A stretch of 64,000 nucleotides of DNA from a virus, in the IMG/VR virus record IMGVR_UViG_3300042564_005059, positions 1 to 64,000 of that record; one strand, written 5' to 3'. Shown here piece after piece: positions 52,128 to 59,370 of this stretch; within the stretch, counting starts at the first letter, position 1, and each line of letters starts with the position of its first letter. Under the pieces are notes generated by a model. The model did not search any database, had not been told where the DNA came from, and saw only the letters and a program-made list of their open reading frames with translations. The position numbers and the translations under genes were made by a program.

Positions 52128-52792
52128 TCTCCAACTATCATGGTTTGTGCGATATACGTTAAGTTTGATTTCTGGTCGGGCAAAAAAAAACCGTCGATTA
52201 GCTCACCACTATCTGTATCAATTACCCAATCAGGTTCAAGCCATTCTAATATATCCCTATGACACGTTGACAATACAACATTCTGGATACCATTATCCTT
52301 AACATATCTAGATAAAGATACGCTAGCAGCCTTAGCAACATTTCTGTCAACAACACTAGTGTATTCATCAATTACAGAATTAGATTTTATTTTTCTAGCT
52401 AAATCAGCTCTAAACTTTTCACCGTTGGATAAAACATGATAAGGTTTATACCATGAAGGTACAGAATTAAGACCAACTGAACTTAGTTTTTTTATACCGT
52501 CTTCTGGTGAATCAAAATGTGATATGATTGATTTTTCTGGATTCCATTCTGGTGATTGCTCTAAACCAAAATGTTTTAACATAGTTGATTTACCACTACC
52601 ACTAGACCCAACGATAACACCTATTTTAAATTCTTTTGGTAATGTTTTAGGTAATTCCCATGGATAAAATTTTGAAGTACCATCAAAAATACAATCAAAA
52701 GCAATTTCACTAGCTGAAATATATTCATCTCTTATTACACATGATGTTAATGGTGTTTGAGTTTTTACCATTTTTTCGATAACTTTTTGCAT
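52103..52792 (-). CDS. ABC-type ATPase half of an ABC-GNAT fusion
   Basis: 229 aa as it stands. Walker A VGSSGSGKSTMLKHFGL, signature-like LSNGEKFRADLARKI, Walker B SVIDEYTSVVDR and H-loop STCHRDILEW identify an ABC ATPase without membrane domain. After the T9 tract the frame continues for about 25 non-matching residues (GFFLPDQKSNLTYIAQTMIV) before stopping, while the -1 frame gives the natural linker and GNAT domain. COG2401 describes ABC ATPases fused to an acetyltransferase; the function is unknown. Confidence 0.75.
   Translation of the reverse strand: MQKVIEKMVKTQTPLTSCVIRDEYISASEIAFDCIFDGTSKFYPWELPKTLPKEFKIGVIVGSSGSGKSTMLKHFGLEQSPEWNPEKSIISHFDSPEDGIKKLSSVGLNSVPSWYKPYHVLSNGEKFRADLARKIKSNSVIDEYTSVVDRNVAKAASVSLSRYVKDNGIQNVVLSTCHRDILEWLEPDWVIDTDSGELIDGFFLPDQKSNLTYIAQTMIVGECLATITI
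52182..52190 (-). other. T9 slippery run: putative -1 frameshift (or indel) site
   Basis: On the minus strand GG-T9-GCC. Reading one T twice joins the ABC frame to the GNAT frame exactly (GCC CGA CCA codons). T TTT TTT is a permitted -1 slippery heptamer; a one-base homopolymer error would look the same. Confidence 0.6.
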
Positions 52793-52804
52793 AAAACCTT
52801 TTTA

Positions 52805-52814
52805 AGATAAATAT
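52805..52814 (-). promoter_or_regulatory. ATATTTATCT variant of the recurrent motif upstream of ABC gene
   Basis: Minus-strand ATATTTATCT ends 12 bases before the ATG at 52792. Confidence 0.45.
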
Positions 52815-52833
52815 ATCAATAAGTATAAAAAAC

Positions 52834-52871
52834 AAAAGACCAGAACATATATGTTCCAGTCTTATTTTTTT
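52834..52871 (-). terminator. Intrinsic terminator after 52892 gene
   Basis: AAGAC..GAACAT/ATGTTC..GTCTT stem with a 2-nt internal mismatch; on the minus strand the stem is followed by CTTTTGTTTTTTATAC. Downstream of the minus-strand 52892 gene. Confidence 0.65.
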
Positions 52872-52891
52872 TTAATTTAGATAGTTTTTAA

Positions 52892-53095
52892 TTATCTACC
52901 TTCAGTAAGTCTTCTAACAGCTTTTTCTAATTTAGCAATTTTTGCTTCCATTAATTTGCTTGACTCACTTTGTTTTTTAGCTTGTTCATTAATCCACTCT
53001 TGTTTTTTTACAGCAACAGCTTCATTAACAATGTTGTCGATTAAATCAACAAGGTGAGATTCTTTGATTTTAACAGTTTTTTTAGTGTTTGACAT
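52892..53095 (-). CDS. Small coiled-coil protein
   Basis: 67 aa, nearly all helix: KKTVKIKESHLVDLIDNIVN then EAVAVKK and a Lys/Gln/Glu-rich coil ending RRLTEGR. It has a V-N-E step after its first helix (residues 23-25). Own ATATTTATTA motif and terminator. No family is recognised; small helical phage proteins with this start may be core or internal proteins. Confidence 0.6.
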   Translation of the reverse strand: MSNTKKTVKIKESHLVDLIDNIVNEAVAVKKQEWINEQAKKQSESSKLMEAKIAKLEKAVRRLTEGR

Positions 53096-53127
53096 GTCTA
53101 TTTGGTTTAAAATAAAATCTTATTTAC

Positions 53128-53137
53128 TAATAAATAT
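53128..53137 (-). promoter_or_regulatory. Recurrent ATATTTATTA motif upstream of 53095
   Basis: Minus-strand ATATTTATTA 32 bases before the ATG at 53095. Confidence 0.45.
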
Positions 53138-53156
53138 ATCAAAAAATAAAAAAAAA

Positions 53157-53318
53157 CTATTTTACCCCAATAAAAATATCAACATCATAGATATTTAACA
53201 AATCTTCTGTGTTAATTTTTTTAATTTCAGCAAATAATTCTGCTGCTGTTGTTTGGTTATCAGCGTTAATTGTGTTAATAACTTCACCATTTTTAGTTTT
53301 TAATGCGTAACGAGCCAT
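53157..53318 (-). CDS. 53-aa protein
   Basis: Reads MARYALKTKNGEVINTINAD and ends DVDIFIGVK. A compact alpha/beta sequence that starts at an ATG with a host-type promoter upstream (53335-53366). Its existence is supported by clean codon structure in a gap of about 280 bases; function unknown. Confidence 0.6.
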   Translation of the reverse strand: MARYALKTKNGEVINTINADNQTTAAELFAEIKKINTEDLLNIYDVDIFIGVK

Positions 53319-53334
53319 AAGATTTCTTTTTATG

Positions 53335-53366
53335 TAAATATACTAACATTTATGTGAAAAAACAAA
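53335..53366 (-). promoter_or_regulatory. Bacteroidetes-type promoter (one mismatch)
   Basis: Minus strand: TTTG (53366-53363), 20-base spacer, TATATTTA (53342-53335). Confidence 0.5.
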
Positions 53367-53379
53367 TAATAATATAAAT

Positions 53380-53910
53380 TTAACATTTTCTGTCAGCCGC
53401 TGTTGAGGCTGCCCATGCTTCTGGTTTTATTTTAAATTCATAACCCATACCTAAAATGTAACCAACTGCTGACTGCAAAGCTTTATTTGAGTCGTGTTTT
53501 GGGTTTGGATTAATATCCGCGTGAATTTCCAAAGGGATTTCATATAAATCTAATAACTCAGCAACTTGTGTTGCTACTTCAATTGATTTCCCTACCTCAA
53601 AAACCATTCTTTCGTTTACTAATTCTTTATCTCTTAATCTAGCATCGTCACCTTTTTTCATGAAATCGTGTGTATAAGTTGAAGCTATAATCATACCACC
53701 ACGACCAACGATAACACCACCACCTAAATCTTCACTAGTTGAAATAAGTATAACGGTAGCAAACTTATAAAGTGTTTTGCTTAGTTTTTGTGAATCAGTT
53801 CCAATTGAAACTTTAAGCATTTTGTTTTTTTCTAACTGTTCGTCAAATAATTTTTCCAAGTAATCTACTAAACTTTCTTCAATTAACTTGCCATTTCTTT
53901 TCCATTCCAT
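53380..53910 (-). CDS. YkuK/DUF458-type RNase H-like protein
   Basis: 176 aa. VSIGTDSQKLSKTLYKFATV near residue 34 gives the first acidic motif; EIHADINPNPKHDSNKALQS (about 128-147) and GYEFKIKPEAWAAS with terminal AADRKC complete the YkuK/DUF458 pattern, which has an RNase H-like fold. Acid residues that could bind metal (D39, D132) are present. The role in B. subtilis relatives is unsettled; here it could be a nuclease. The T-rich hairpin at 53938-53965 belongs to the gene upstream. Confidence 0.72.
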   Translation of the reverse strand: MEWKRNGKLIEESLVDYLEKLFDEQLEKNKMLKVSIGTDSQKLSKTLYKFATVILISTSEDLGGGVIVGRGGMIIASTYTHDFMKKGDDARLRDKELVNERMVFEVGKSIEVATQVAELLDLYEIPLEIHADINPNPKHDSNKALQSAVGYILGMGYEFKIKPEAWAASTAADRKC

Positions 53911-53937
53911 AACATTTATTTTTTATGTGTTATAATA

Positions 53938-53965
53938 AATAAGGCCCCATTAATGGAGCCTTATT
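53938..53965. terminator. Intrinsic terminator after 53969 gene
   Basis: AATAAGGC..CCATTAATGG..GCCTTATT hairpin followed by a T-rich sequence. Confidence 0.75.
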
Positions 53966-53968
53966 ATT

Positions 53969-55363
53969 TTAATTAAAATTAGTTGTTGGTAACAACTCTT
54001 TTAGTTTTTTATAATTTTCATCTCCTATATCGTTTTTATCAACAACTATGCGATATAACGAACCACCTTTTGATTTATCTAAATTAGAAATCTCATTAGG
54101 TATCGATTTAATATTGTTTCCTTTTAAATTTAAAAACTCTAAATTCTTTAAACTACCAATCTCACTTGGCAAAGAAATTAATTTATTATTTGCTAACACT
54201 AACATAGATAATTTAGTTAACTCACCAACAGAAGGGTCTAACTCTTGTAATTTAGCACCAGTAATAATTATCTGGTCCAAATTTTTAAATTTAGAAACAT
54301 TTGGGATTCTAGGTATTTCTCGGTCCATAAATTTAATAATAGGTGTATCTTCTTCCAATAATTCAAATAATGATTCGGCAAAACCAAATTTTAATAAATA
54401 ATCTAAATACGTATTTTGTTTTACTGTTTTTTTATTCTTAGCTAAAACTAACAACTCTTCTTTAAAAAAATTTGCTACTCCTTCACTTTCAGCCATAACG
54501 TTTTCAAAAATTGTAACGTTTTGACTATTTTTTCTATCTTTTAATTGGTTTGTCTCAAAATGAACTTGAAAAATTTCATCTGACTCCCCACTAAAAAATT
54601 TGTTGTTTATGATAACATATAACTTAGATTTTTTACCATCTGGTGTTTTGTATGATTCTGTATAACTTTTAAACATACCATTACCTTCCCTAGCTGTACA
54701 CCAGTTAGCGTGTTTTGCAAACACAACTGAAGCGTCTAAAGTCAAAGGAACATAAACTGTAAATTTTCTGTCTTTAACAGGAATATACGCTTTACCTAAA
54801 TCTACATACTTCATAATGGTTCTTTCAATTACACTAGCATCTCTTTCAATGAACGGGTCAACCGAATCAAATAATTGTGAAAGAGATTTGTATTGGTTAA
54901 TATCAGTAGGGTCCGTTATACCTTTCAATGAATAGCTACCAAGACATAAATCTTTAAATTTTTTCTTTCTTTTGTTATCTTCAAATAACTTTAAATACAT
55001 CTCAGCTTGAGGTAAATCTTCACCAACTAACCTAATACCATAAACTTGTGATTTAACATCTTTCATAAAACGAGAAAACATGTTAAGCATCCACTGAACA
55101 TACATCTTATTTTTAGTTGGGTCAGCAGCAATCATTTCAGAAAAAACATCCATACAAACACTAACTTTCTTAATGATACGGTCTTTGTTGTTTACCTTTG
55201 ATGAAACCAACGCAATTACATTTTGCTCATAATAAACTGTCTGAACTTCATAGTTTTCTTTTTCAAAACCACTAATCTTTTTTTGAAGTTCATCTGAAGA
55301 ACAATCAAAAACATCAAATGTTTCAGCTAAAAACACTAATCTATCCGTTAAACCTTTTTCCAT
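53969..55363 (-). CDS. WC-motif domain protein with C-terminal leucine-rich repeats
   Basis: 464 aa. A helical N-terminal region, then a domain with YVPLTLDASVVFAKHANWCT (W221-C222) and KKSKLYVIINNKFF, similar in layout to the WCIT domain of the 61608 gene, and finally four or so leucine-rich repeats (LTKLSMLVLANNKLISLPSE and LKNLEFLNLKGNNIKSIPNE; residues about 355-440). LRRs are protein-binding surfaces and are unusual in phage proteins. Own host-type promoter, hence probably early expression. Biochemical role unknown. Confidence 0.65.
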   Translation of the reverse strand: MEKGLTDRLVFLAETFDVFDCSSDELQKKISGFEKENYEVQTVYYEQNVIALVSSKVNNKDRIIKKVSVCMDVFSEMIAADPTKNKMYVQWMLNMFSRFMKDVKSQVYGIRLVGEDLPQAEMYLKLFEDNKRKKKFKDLCLGSYSLKGITDPTDINQYKSLSQLFDSVDPFIERDASVIERTIMKYVDLGKAYIPVKDRKFTVYVPLTLDASVVFAKHANWCTAREGNGMFKSYTESYKTPDGKKSKLYVIINNKFFSGESDEIFQVHFETNQLKDRKNSQNVTIFENVMAESEGVANFFKEELLVLAKNKKTVKQNTYLDYLLKFGFAESLFELLEEDTPIIKFMDREIPRIPNVSKFKNLDQIIITGAKLQELDPSVGELTKLSMLVLANNKLISLPSEIGSLKNLEFLNLKGNNIKSIPNEISNLDKSKGGSLYRIVVDKNDIGDENYKKLKELLPTTNFN

Positions 55364-55380
55364 ATTTATACTTTAATATA

Positions 55381-55412
55381 CAAACATACTAAAAATAATT
55401 GAATAAAGCAAT
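55381..55412 (-). promoter_or_regulatory. Bacteroidetes-type promoter
   Basis: Minus strand: ATTG (55412-55409), 20-base spacer, TATGTTTG (55388-55381), 17 bases before the ATG at 55363. Confidence 0.72.
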
Positions 55413-55415
55413 AAT

Positions 55416-55754
55416 TTAAAAAAATTTTTTAAAAAAATCATCTTCTAAGTATTCCTCAACCCTTCTCTTTAAAAACCAAATCATCCCATCAACTGTATCT
55501 GAATGTCTTTGTATTAAGTCTAAGATAATTTCATTTGGGTTTTCACCATCTGTCATTCTATACTTAATCTCTTTTAAAACATTATTGTGCCCTTGATTTA
55601 GTAAGCTATCTATAATTAACCCATAAGTTTCCCACTTTATTTCGTCCTCTTCGTTTAAATCATTTAATAAACAATTAACGTGCTCGTAATACAATTTGTC
55701 TAACCTAGTTCTCTTAGTTTGACATGTAGTATTTAAAAAAATATTAACGCCCAT
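55416..55754 (-). CDS. Small helical protein, paralogue of 55900 gene
   Basis: 112 aa from the ATG at 55754. Shares a LKEIKYRMTDGENPNEIILD block with LKELQYKLTDNSNPKDMCIE in the next gene. The C-terminus ends in a basic/aromatic tail (DDFFKKFF). An ATATTTATAA motif sits 30 bases upstream. No family is recognised. Confidence 0.6.
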   Translation of the reverse strand: MGVNIFLNTTCQTKRTRLDKLYYEHVNCLLNDLNEEDEIKWETYGLIIDSLLNQGHNNVLKEIKYRMTDGENPNEIILDLIQRHSDTVDGMIWFLKRRVEEYLEDDFFKKFF

Positions 55755-55784
55755 CAACCTACAAAATTTAAAAATGTTATTTAA

Positions 55785-55794
55785 TTATAAATAT
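55785..55794 (-). promoter_or_regulatory. Recurrent ATATTTATAA motif upstream of 55754
   Basis: Minus-strand ATATTTATAA in the 144-base gap 55755-55899; the rest of the gap is AT-rich with no other feature seen. Confidence 0.5.
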
Positions 55795-55899
55795 CTTAAA
55801 CATTACAGTTAGACCTAACAATAGAAATTATCTATTAAAAAATATTTAGATTATAACATATTGAAAATCAATACGTTACATAAAATATTGATAACCAAA

Positions 55900-56223
55900 T
55901 CAATACAGATTTTTTATCTTTTCATAGAGTCTTTTTAGCTCTGGAGACATGTCTTTTATATCAGAAATAACTTCTATACACATGTCTTTTGGGTTTGAGT
56001 TATCGGTTAATTTATATTGTAGTTCTTTTAATTTTAAAGTATTTTTTATACTGTTTTTTAATTCTAAAACTACTTGATTGTAAGTTGCCCAAGCTTCTTT
56101 TACTATTGTTGAACCAGTGATTAAATTTTCAGTCAAAACTTCTTCGTATTTGTGTTCTAGATACGTTTCAAATTCACCGTAGTGTTCTCTTAATATTTTT
56201 CGTATTTTAGGCTTGAGGTCCAT
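55900..56223 (-). CDS. Leader (RKILRE) protein, paralogue of 55416 gene
   Basis: 107 aa. Starts MDLKPKIRKILREHYGEFET, with L-R-E at residues 11-13, then an all-helical domain sharing the L-T-D-(N/G)-x-NP block with the 55416 protein. The paralogue lacks the leader, which suggests the tag is an add-on. It lies 2 bases after the 56226 gene in the same direction. Confidence 0.6.
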   Translation of the reverse strand: MDLKPKIRKILREHYGEFETYLEHKYEEVLTENLITGSTIVKEAWATYNQVVLELKNSIKNTLKLKELQYKLTDNSNPKDMCIEVISDIKDMSPELKRLYEKIKNLY

Positions 56224-56225
56224 AA

Positions 56226-56567
56226 CTATCGCATAGGTACATGTTTAGATAACATATTATCCTCACTAATTTTACCAGAAACCCAATCTTTTATAACTTG
56301 TTGGGTGAATGATTCACTAAGACCGTATTTATAAAGCATGTATTCATAAAGTTGTTTAGCTGAGATTAACTCTTCATCAGCGTTAACTTTAAACATTGTT
56401 TTACCAAAATACTCACCACCCTCGCGAACATAATTTTCAGTTGGGGTGTAGTTTGCATTTAAAAAGTCTTTCATTTCTTTTACCATTCTAGCATGCATAG
56501 TGTTTTCAGCCAAAATAGATTTAACTTTATTAAATTGCGATTCCGTAATTATTAATTTTGTTTTCAT
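56226..56567 (-). CDS. Small helical protein with ILAE-ending N-terminus
   Basis: 113 aa from the ATG at 56567, directly after a motif that ends 2 bases before it. It opens KTKLIITESQFNKVKSILAE, a helix ending L-A-E at residues 19-21, similar in kind to the T4 capsid-targeting end (IAE) though not to the KKLLRE leaders. The body is helical with basic and acidic patches. No family is recognised. Confidence 0.6.
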   Translation of the reverse strand: MKTKLIITESQFNKVKSILAENTMHARMVKEMKDFLNANYTPTENYVREGGEYFGKTMFKVNADEELISAKQLYEYMLYKYGLSESFTQQVIKDWVSGKISEDNMLSKHVPMR

Positions 56568-56569
56568 AC

Positions 56570-56579
56570 TTATAAATAT
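56570..56579 (-). promoter_or_regulatory. Recurrent ATATTTATAA motif abutting the 56567 start
   Basis: Minus-strand ATATTTATAA, 2 bases before the ATG, identical arrangement (then AGT, read as AG plus start) to that at 20130-20139. Confidence 0.55.
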
Positions 56580-56590
56580 TTTATAAAACA

Positions 56591-56618
56591 AAAAAGGTTC
56601 GGAAAACCGAACCTTTTT
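56591..56618. terminator. Intrinsic terminator after thioredoxin gene
   Basis: AAAAAGGTTCGG AAAA CCGAACCTTTTT perfect hairpin between the minus-strand trxA and the 56567 gene. Confidence 0.9.
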
Positions 56619-56637
56619 AACATAACATAACTAAAAA

Positions 56638-56955
56638 TTACAACAACCCATCAATGATTGTTTGAAATTCTGATTTCGATGCAACACCAACTTTTCTAGT
56701 TTGTTCTTCACCATCTTTAAAGATTACAACAGTAGGGATACCTCTAACACCATATTTTACTGCTAAAGATTGATTTTCTTCAACATTAATTTTTGCTACA
56801 GTAACATCTTTATCAGCGTTATCGGTATTTAATTCATCAATAATCGGCCCAAGCATTCTACAAGGTCCGCACCATGGTGCCCAGAAATCTAAAACTGTTA
56901 TCTTTTTTGTTTTCAACGCCTCTTCAACGTTATTTTCATTTAATTCTAAAGCCAT
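56638..56955 (-). CDS. trxA: Thioredoxin
   Basis: 105 aa, normal length. VLDFWAPWCGPCRMLGPIID carries the active-site WCGPC at residues 28-32, and the cis-Pro loop RGIPTVVIFKDGEE follows. It would act as a disulfide reductant in the host cytoplasm, for example for ribonucleotide reductase; T7 uses host thioredoxin as a polymerase factor, but no such link is visible here. It has its own ATATTTATAA motif and terminator. Confidence 0.95.
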   Translation of the reverse strand: MALELNENNVEEALKTKKITVLDFWAPWCGPCRMLGPIIDELNTDNADKDVTVAKINVEENQSLAVKYGVRGIPTVVIFKDGEEQTRKVGVASKSEFQTIIDGLL

Positions 56956-56982
56956 TTACTTATTTTTAAAAATTTGTTATAG

Positions 56983-56992
56983 TTATAAATAT
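56983..56992 (-). promoter_or_regulatory. Recurrent ATATTTATAA motif upstream of trxA
   Basis: Minus-strand ATATTTATAA 27 bases before the trxA ATG. Confidence 0.5.
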
Positions 56993-57014
56993 AATTTTAA
57001 ATACCCAAAAATAA

Positions 57015-57269
57015 ATGTCAGACGAAATAATTTTATACAAATTTTTACATTACGAATTAATTGACGAACACCCAGCTATTTACTTATATTGTGTTGGTCA
57101 AAAAAGAAGTCGTAAGACAGCTATTGACATAGTTATTAAAATAGTTGCAGAAATATTTTGTCCTCCGTATACTATTGAATTTATCACTAAAACTGTGATT
57201 AAATTTATGGAATTTAAAAAAATAGAATATAATGAAGGTAAAATAAAACCAATACCTATTTATCAATAA
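57015..57269 (+). CDS. Hypothetical small protein
   Basis: 84 aa, with YELIDEHPAIYLYCVGQKRS and a helical hydrophobic part AIDIVIKIVAEIFCPPYTIE. It converges on the 57256 gene with a 14-base overlap at the 3' ends. No family is recognised; no promoter is clear. Confidence 0.5.
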   Translation: MSDEIILYKFLHYELIDEHPAIYLYCVGQKRSRKTAIDIVIKIVAEIFCPPYTIEFITKTVIKFMEFKKIEYNEGKIKPIPIYQ

Positions 57270-57576
57270 ACAATAACGGATAGTTAGTTTCCATTGTTTT
57301 TAAATACTTGTAATAATCACCAAACCCTTCAACATCTAAATTAAAATAATAATTTATATAATCCCAAATATTCAAAGGTTTTAACCCATAAATTAATTCA
57401 ATTTCATCTATTATATCACAAATAAAAATTTTTTCTTTTTGTGATAACGTATTTGAATTAACAGAAAAACTCATTTTTTTACAAAAACTAGAATAAGTCA
57501 TGTAATTAGTTTTTTTAAATTGCTCATATGTTTTTTCAGCAATAGATAAAATTATGTAATTATCAATCTTAGACAT
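57256..57576 (-). CDS. Hypothetical protein with early-type promoter
   Basis: 106 aa, helical, Tyr/Phe/Asn-rich (KTYEQFKKTNYMTYSSFCKK). A clear host-type promoter precedes it. It converges on the 57015 gene. No family is recognised. Confidence 0.6.
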   Translation of the reverse strand: MSKIDNYIILSIAEKTYEQFKKTNYMTYSSFCKKMSFSVNSNTLSQKEKIFICDIIDEIELIYGLKPLNIWDYINYYFNLDVEGFGDYYKYLKTMETNYPLLFIDK

Positions 57577-57588
57577 TATTTTTTTTTA

Positions 57589-57620
57589 CAAAGATACTAC
57601 TTATTACCCAATTAAACAAT
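57589..57620 (-). promoter_or_regulatory. Bacteroidetes-type promoter
   Basis: Minus strand: ATTG (57620-57617), 20-base spacer, TATCTTTG (57596-57589), 12 bases before the ATG at 57576. Overlaps the plus-strand ATATTTATAA motif for 57638. Confidence 0.72.
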
Positions 57621-57628
57621 ATTTATAA
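57619..57628 (+). promoter_or_regulatory. Recurrent ATATTTATAA motif upstream of 57638
   Basis: ATATTTATAA ends 9 bases before the ATG; overlaps the -33 box of the divergent minus-strand promoter by 2 bases. Confidence 0.52.
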
Positions 57629-57637
57629 TTAAAAAAT

Positions 57638-57883
57638 ATGATAACAGAAAAAGATTTAGAATTAATCCAAAAGTATTTAAATAGAAACTACGCGGTACAA
57701 AGGGTAAAATACAATGGTAAATTTAAAAGAGCTATCATATTTGATAATGGAAAAACCTATATGCTATCAAATCAAAACGATAAAATTTATTTAAAAAAAG
57801 AAATGATATCAACATTAGAAATTGTATTTGGTTTTAACAACTTAGAAACAACTAATTTAATCTCACAATATCTTAAATTTTAA
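57638..57883 (+). CDS. Small basic protein
   Basis: 81 aa, ITEKDLELIQKYLNRNYAVQ then RVKYNGKFKRAIIFDNGKTY. Alpha/beta, basic first half. Divergent from the 57576 gene. No family is recognised. Confidence 0.58.
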   Translation: MITEKDLELIQKYLNRNYAVQRVKYNGKFKRAIIFDNGKTYMLSNQNDKIYLKKEMISTLEIVFGFNNLETTNLISQYLKF

Positions 57884-57915
57884 TTTGACTTATTAAAATA
57901 TTTTACTTATTATTG
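57884..57915 (+). promoter_or_regulatory. Bacteroidetes-type promoter (one mismatch)
   Basis: TTTG (57884-57887), 20-base spacer, TATTATTG (57908-57915), 10 bases before the ATG at 57926. Confidence 0.5.
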
Positions 57916-57925
57916 TATAAAAGAT

Positions 57926-58378
57926 ATGGCAAATTTAAATTTTATTAAAGATTTAAAATTAGGTAACGAAGGTGAAGAAATACTTACTGAATACTTAATT
58001 ACAAAAGGTTCAACATTTGTTGATTCAAATAAAGATAATCGTTATGACGTCAAAATGTCTAATAACAATAAAGAAATAACTTACGAAGTTAAAACCGATG
58101 TAAAATGTGCACCACTGTTTGATACTGGTAACATTTTTATAGAATTTCAATCTAGAGGTAAAATTTCTGGAATTAGTGTAACACAAGCCGATTGGTTTGT
58201 GACTTATTTTTTATACTTAGGTGAATTATGGTTTATTAAATCAAAAGACTTAAAAGAACTCATAAAAAAACATGATTTCCCAAAATTTTATAACGCTGGT
58301 GATATCGGTAGCGAAACTCATGGTTACCTAATAAAAAGAAAAGATTTCAAACAATATTTTCATGTCCGTAAAATCTAA
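57926..58378 (+). CDS. PD-(D/E)XK nuclease, resolvase-like
   Basis: 150 aa. LGNEGEEILTEYLITKG, then D41 in RYDVKM and E54-V-K56 in YEVKTD give the PD-(D/E)XK active site; GNIFIEFQSRGKISGISVTQ follows, as in small phage resolvase-like or Vsr-like nucleases. It probably cleaves branched or damaged DNA during replication, recombination or packaging; the substrate is not visible. It is coupled by a 17-base overlap to an HNH-like gene. Confidence 0.78.
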   Translation: MANLNFIKDLKLGNEGEEILTEYLITKGSTFVDSNKDNRYDVKMSNNNKEITYEVKTDVKCAPLFDTGNIFIEFQSRGKISGISVTQADWFVTYFLYLGELWFIKSKDLKELIKKHDFPKFYNAGDIGSETHGYLIKRKDFKQYFHVRKI

Positions 58379-59006
58379 CCCAAAACTAACAATAGAACTT
58401 GTCCCTAAGACTTGTCACTTCTCCAATGTGAGAACATGCCTGTCAACCTCTGATTGGGATAAAATAAGAAAAATATCCTACGCAAACGCAAACAATAAAT
58501 GTGAAATTTGTGGTGACACTGGTAAAAACCAAGGATACAACCATAACGTAGAATGTCATGAAATATGGCAATACGATGAAGAAACTCTTACCCAAAAACT
58601 AACTGGCCTTATTTCGTTGTGCCCAAAGTGTCATATGGTTAAACACATCGGTAGGTCAATCGCAATCGGTAAAGTAGATATTTGTTACAGACAATTGGCC
58701 AAGGTTAACAAATGGACTCAATCACAAATTCAAAAACACATTGTCGAATCGTTTGATAAACATAAACTACTTTCTAAACATCAATGGATATTAGATATAT
58801 CAATGCTTTCACAGGAACCATATAACATAGACTTGTCTGGGTTCAAAGAAAGAATCTTCGAAAATACAATACCAAAAAAGAAGAAGAAAAAGAAAACAAC
58901 TGACGATAAACCCAAAAAGAAAAAAATACACCCAAAAGCTAAAATAAACAATGTGCTTAAGGCTGCCAAGTCTTCTAAGTCCAAAAGACCACCAAAAAAA
59001 GGTTAA
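58362..59006 (+). CDS. HNH-like endonuclease with basic tail
   Basis: 214 aa. CEICGDTGKNQGYNHNVECH, then EIW and LTGLISLCPKCHMVKHIGRS form an HNH/zinc-binding core with two CxxC pairs. The last 50 residues are Lys/Pro-rich (KKKKKKKTTDDKPKKKKIHP), likely non-specific DNA binding. Overlap with the PD-(D/E)XK gene suggests joint action on DNA. A homing role is possible, but no interrupted target is apparent. Confidence 0.7.
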   Translation: MSVKSNPKLTIELVPKTCHFSNVRTCLSTSDWDKIRKISYANANNKCEICGDTGKNQGYNHNVECHEIWQYDEETLTQKLTGLISLCPKCHMVKHIGRSIAIGKVDICYRQLAKVNKWTQSQIQKHIVESFDKHKLLSKHQWILDISMLSQEPYNIDLSGFKERIFENTIPKKKKKKKTTDDKPKKKKIHPKAKINNVLKAAKSSKSKRPPKKG

Positions 59007-59344
59007 ATCCCTTTTTTTAATTTATCCATAAATCTTTTCATCACCTCGTTATCAACTGTCATCAGTTTGTATTTCTCTGTTCTGTCACCAGTAATAGCAT
59101 CCCATGATATAAAACACTCAGGGCATTGGAAATGTGTGTTCATTCCTTCCCATGCTTGTGATTCAGTAGGTTCAATCTTGATTAGTTTGCTTATGTGTTT
59201 TTGGTTTTCCGATGACCAACCATAAACTTCTCTAGCTGTTTTTTCTGGAACAAGATTTATTGCTTCACCCTTATCCCAAGATGCTTTGCATTCTGGACAC
59301 TCACCACAATAATTTTTTTCGTCAATAATGTATTTTTCTACCAT
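59003..59344 (-). CDS. Zinc-finger-like small protein
   Basis: 113 aa. Two CxxC pairs (CGECPECKASW at residues 13-23 and CPECFISW further on) suggest a split zinc ribbon. Convergent with the HNH gene, overlapping by 4 bases. No family is recognised. Confidence 0.6.
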   Translation of the reverse strand: MVEKYIIDEKNYCGECPECKASWDKGEAINLVPEKTAREVYGWSSENQKHISKLIKIEPTESQAWEGMNTHFQCPECFISWDAITGDRTEKYKLMTVDNEVMKRFMDKLKKGI

Positions 59345-59370
59345 AATTTACTTTTTTACTATAATACTAA

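Noticed and set aside
57015-57576. Toxin-antitoxin pair
   Set aside because: The two small genes are convergent, not co-transcribed, and neither shows a toxin or DNA-binding motif.
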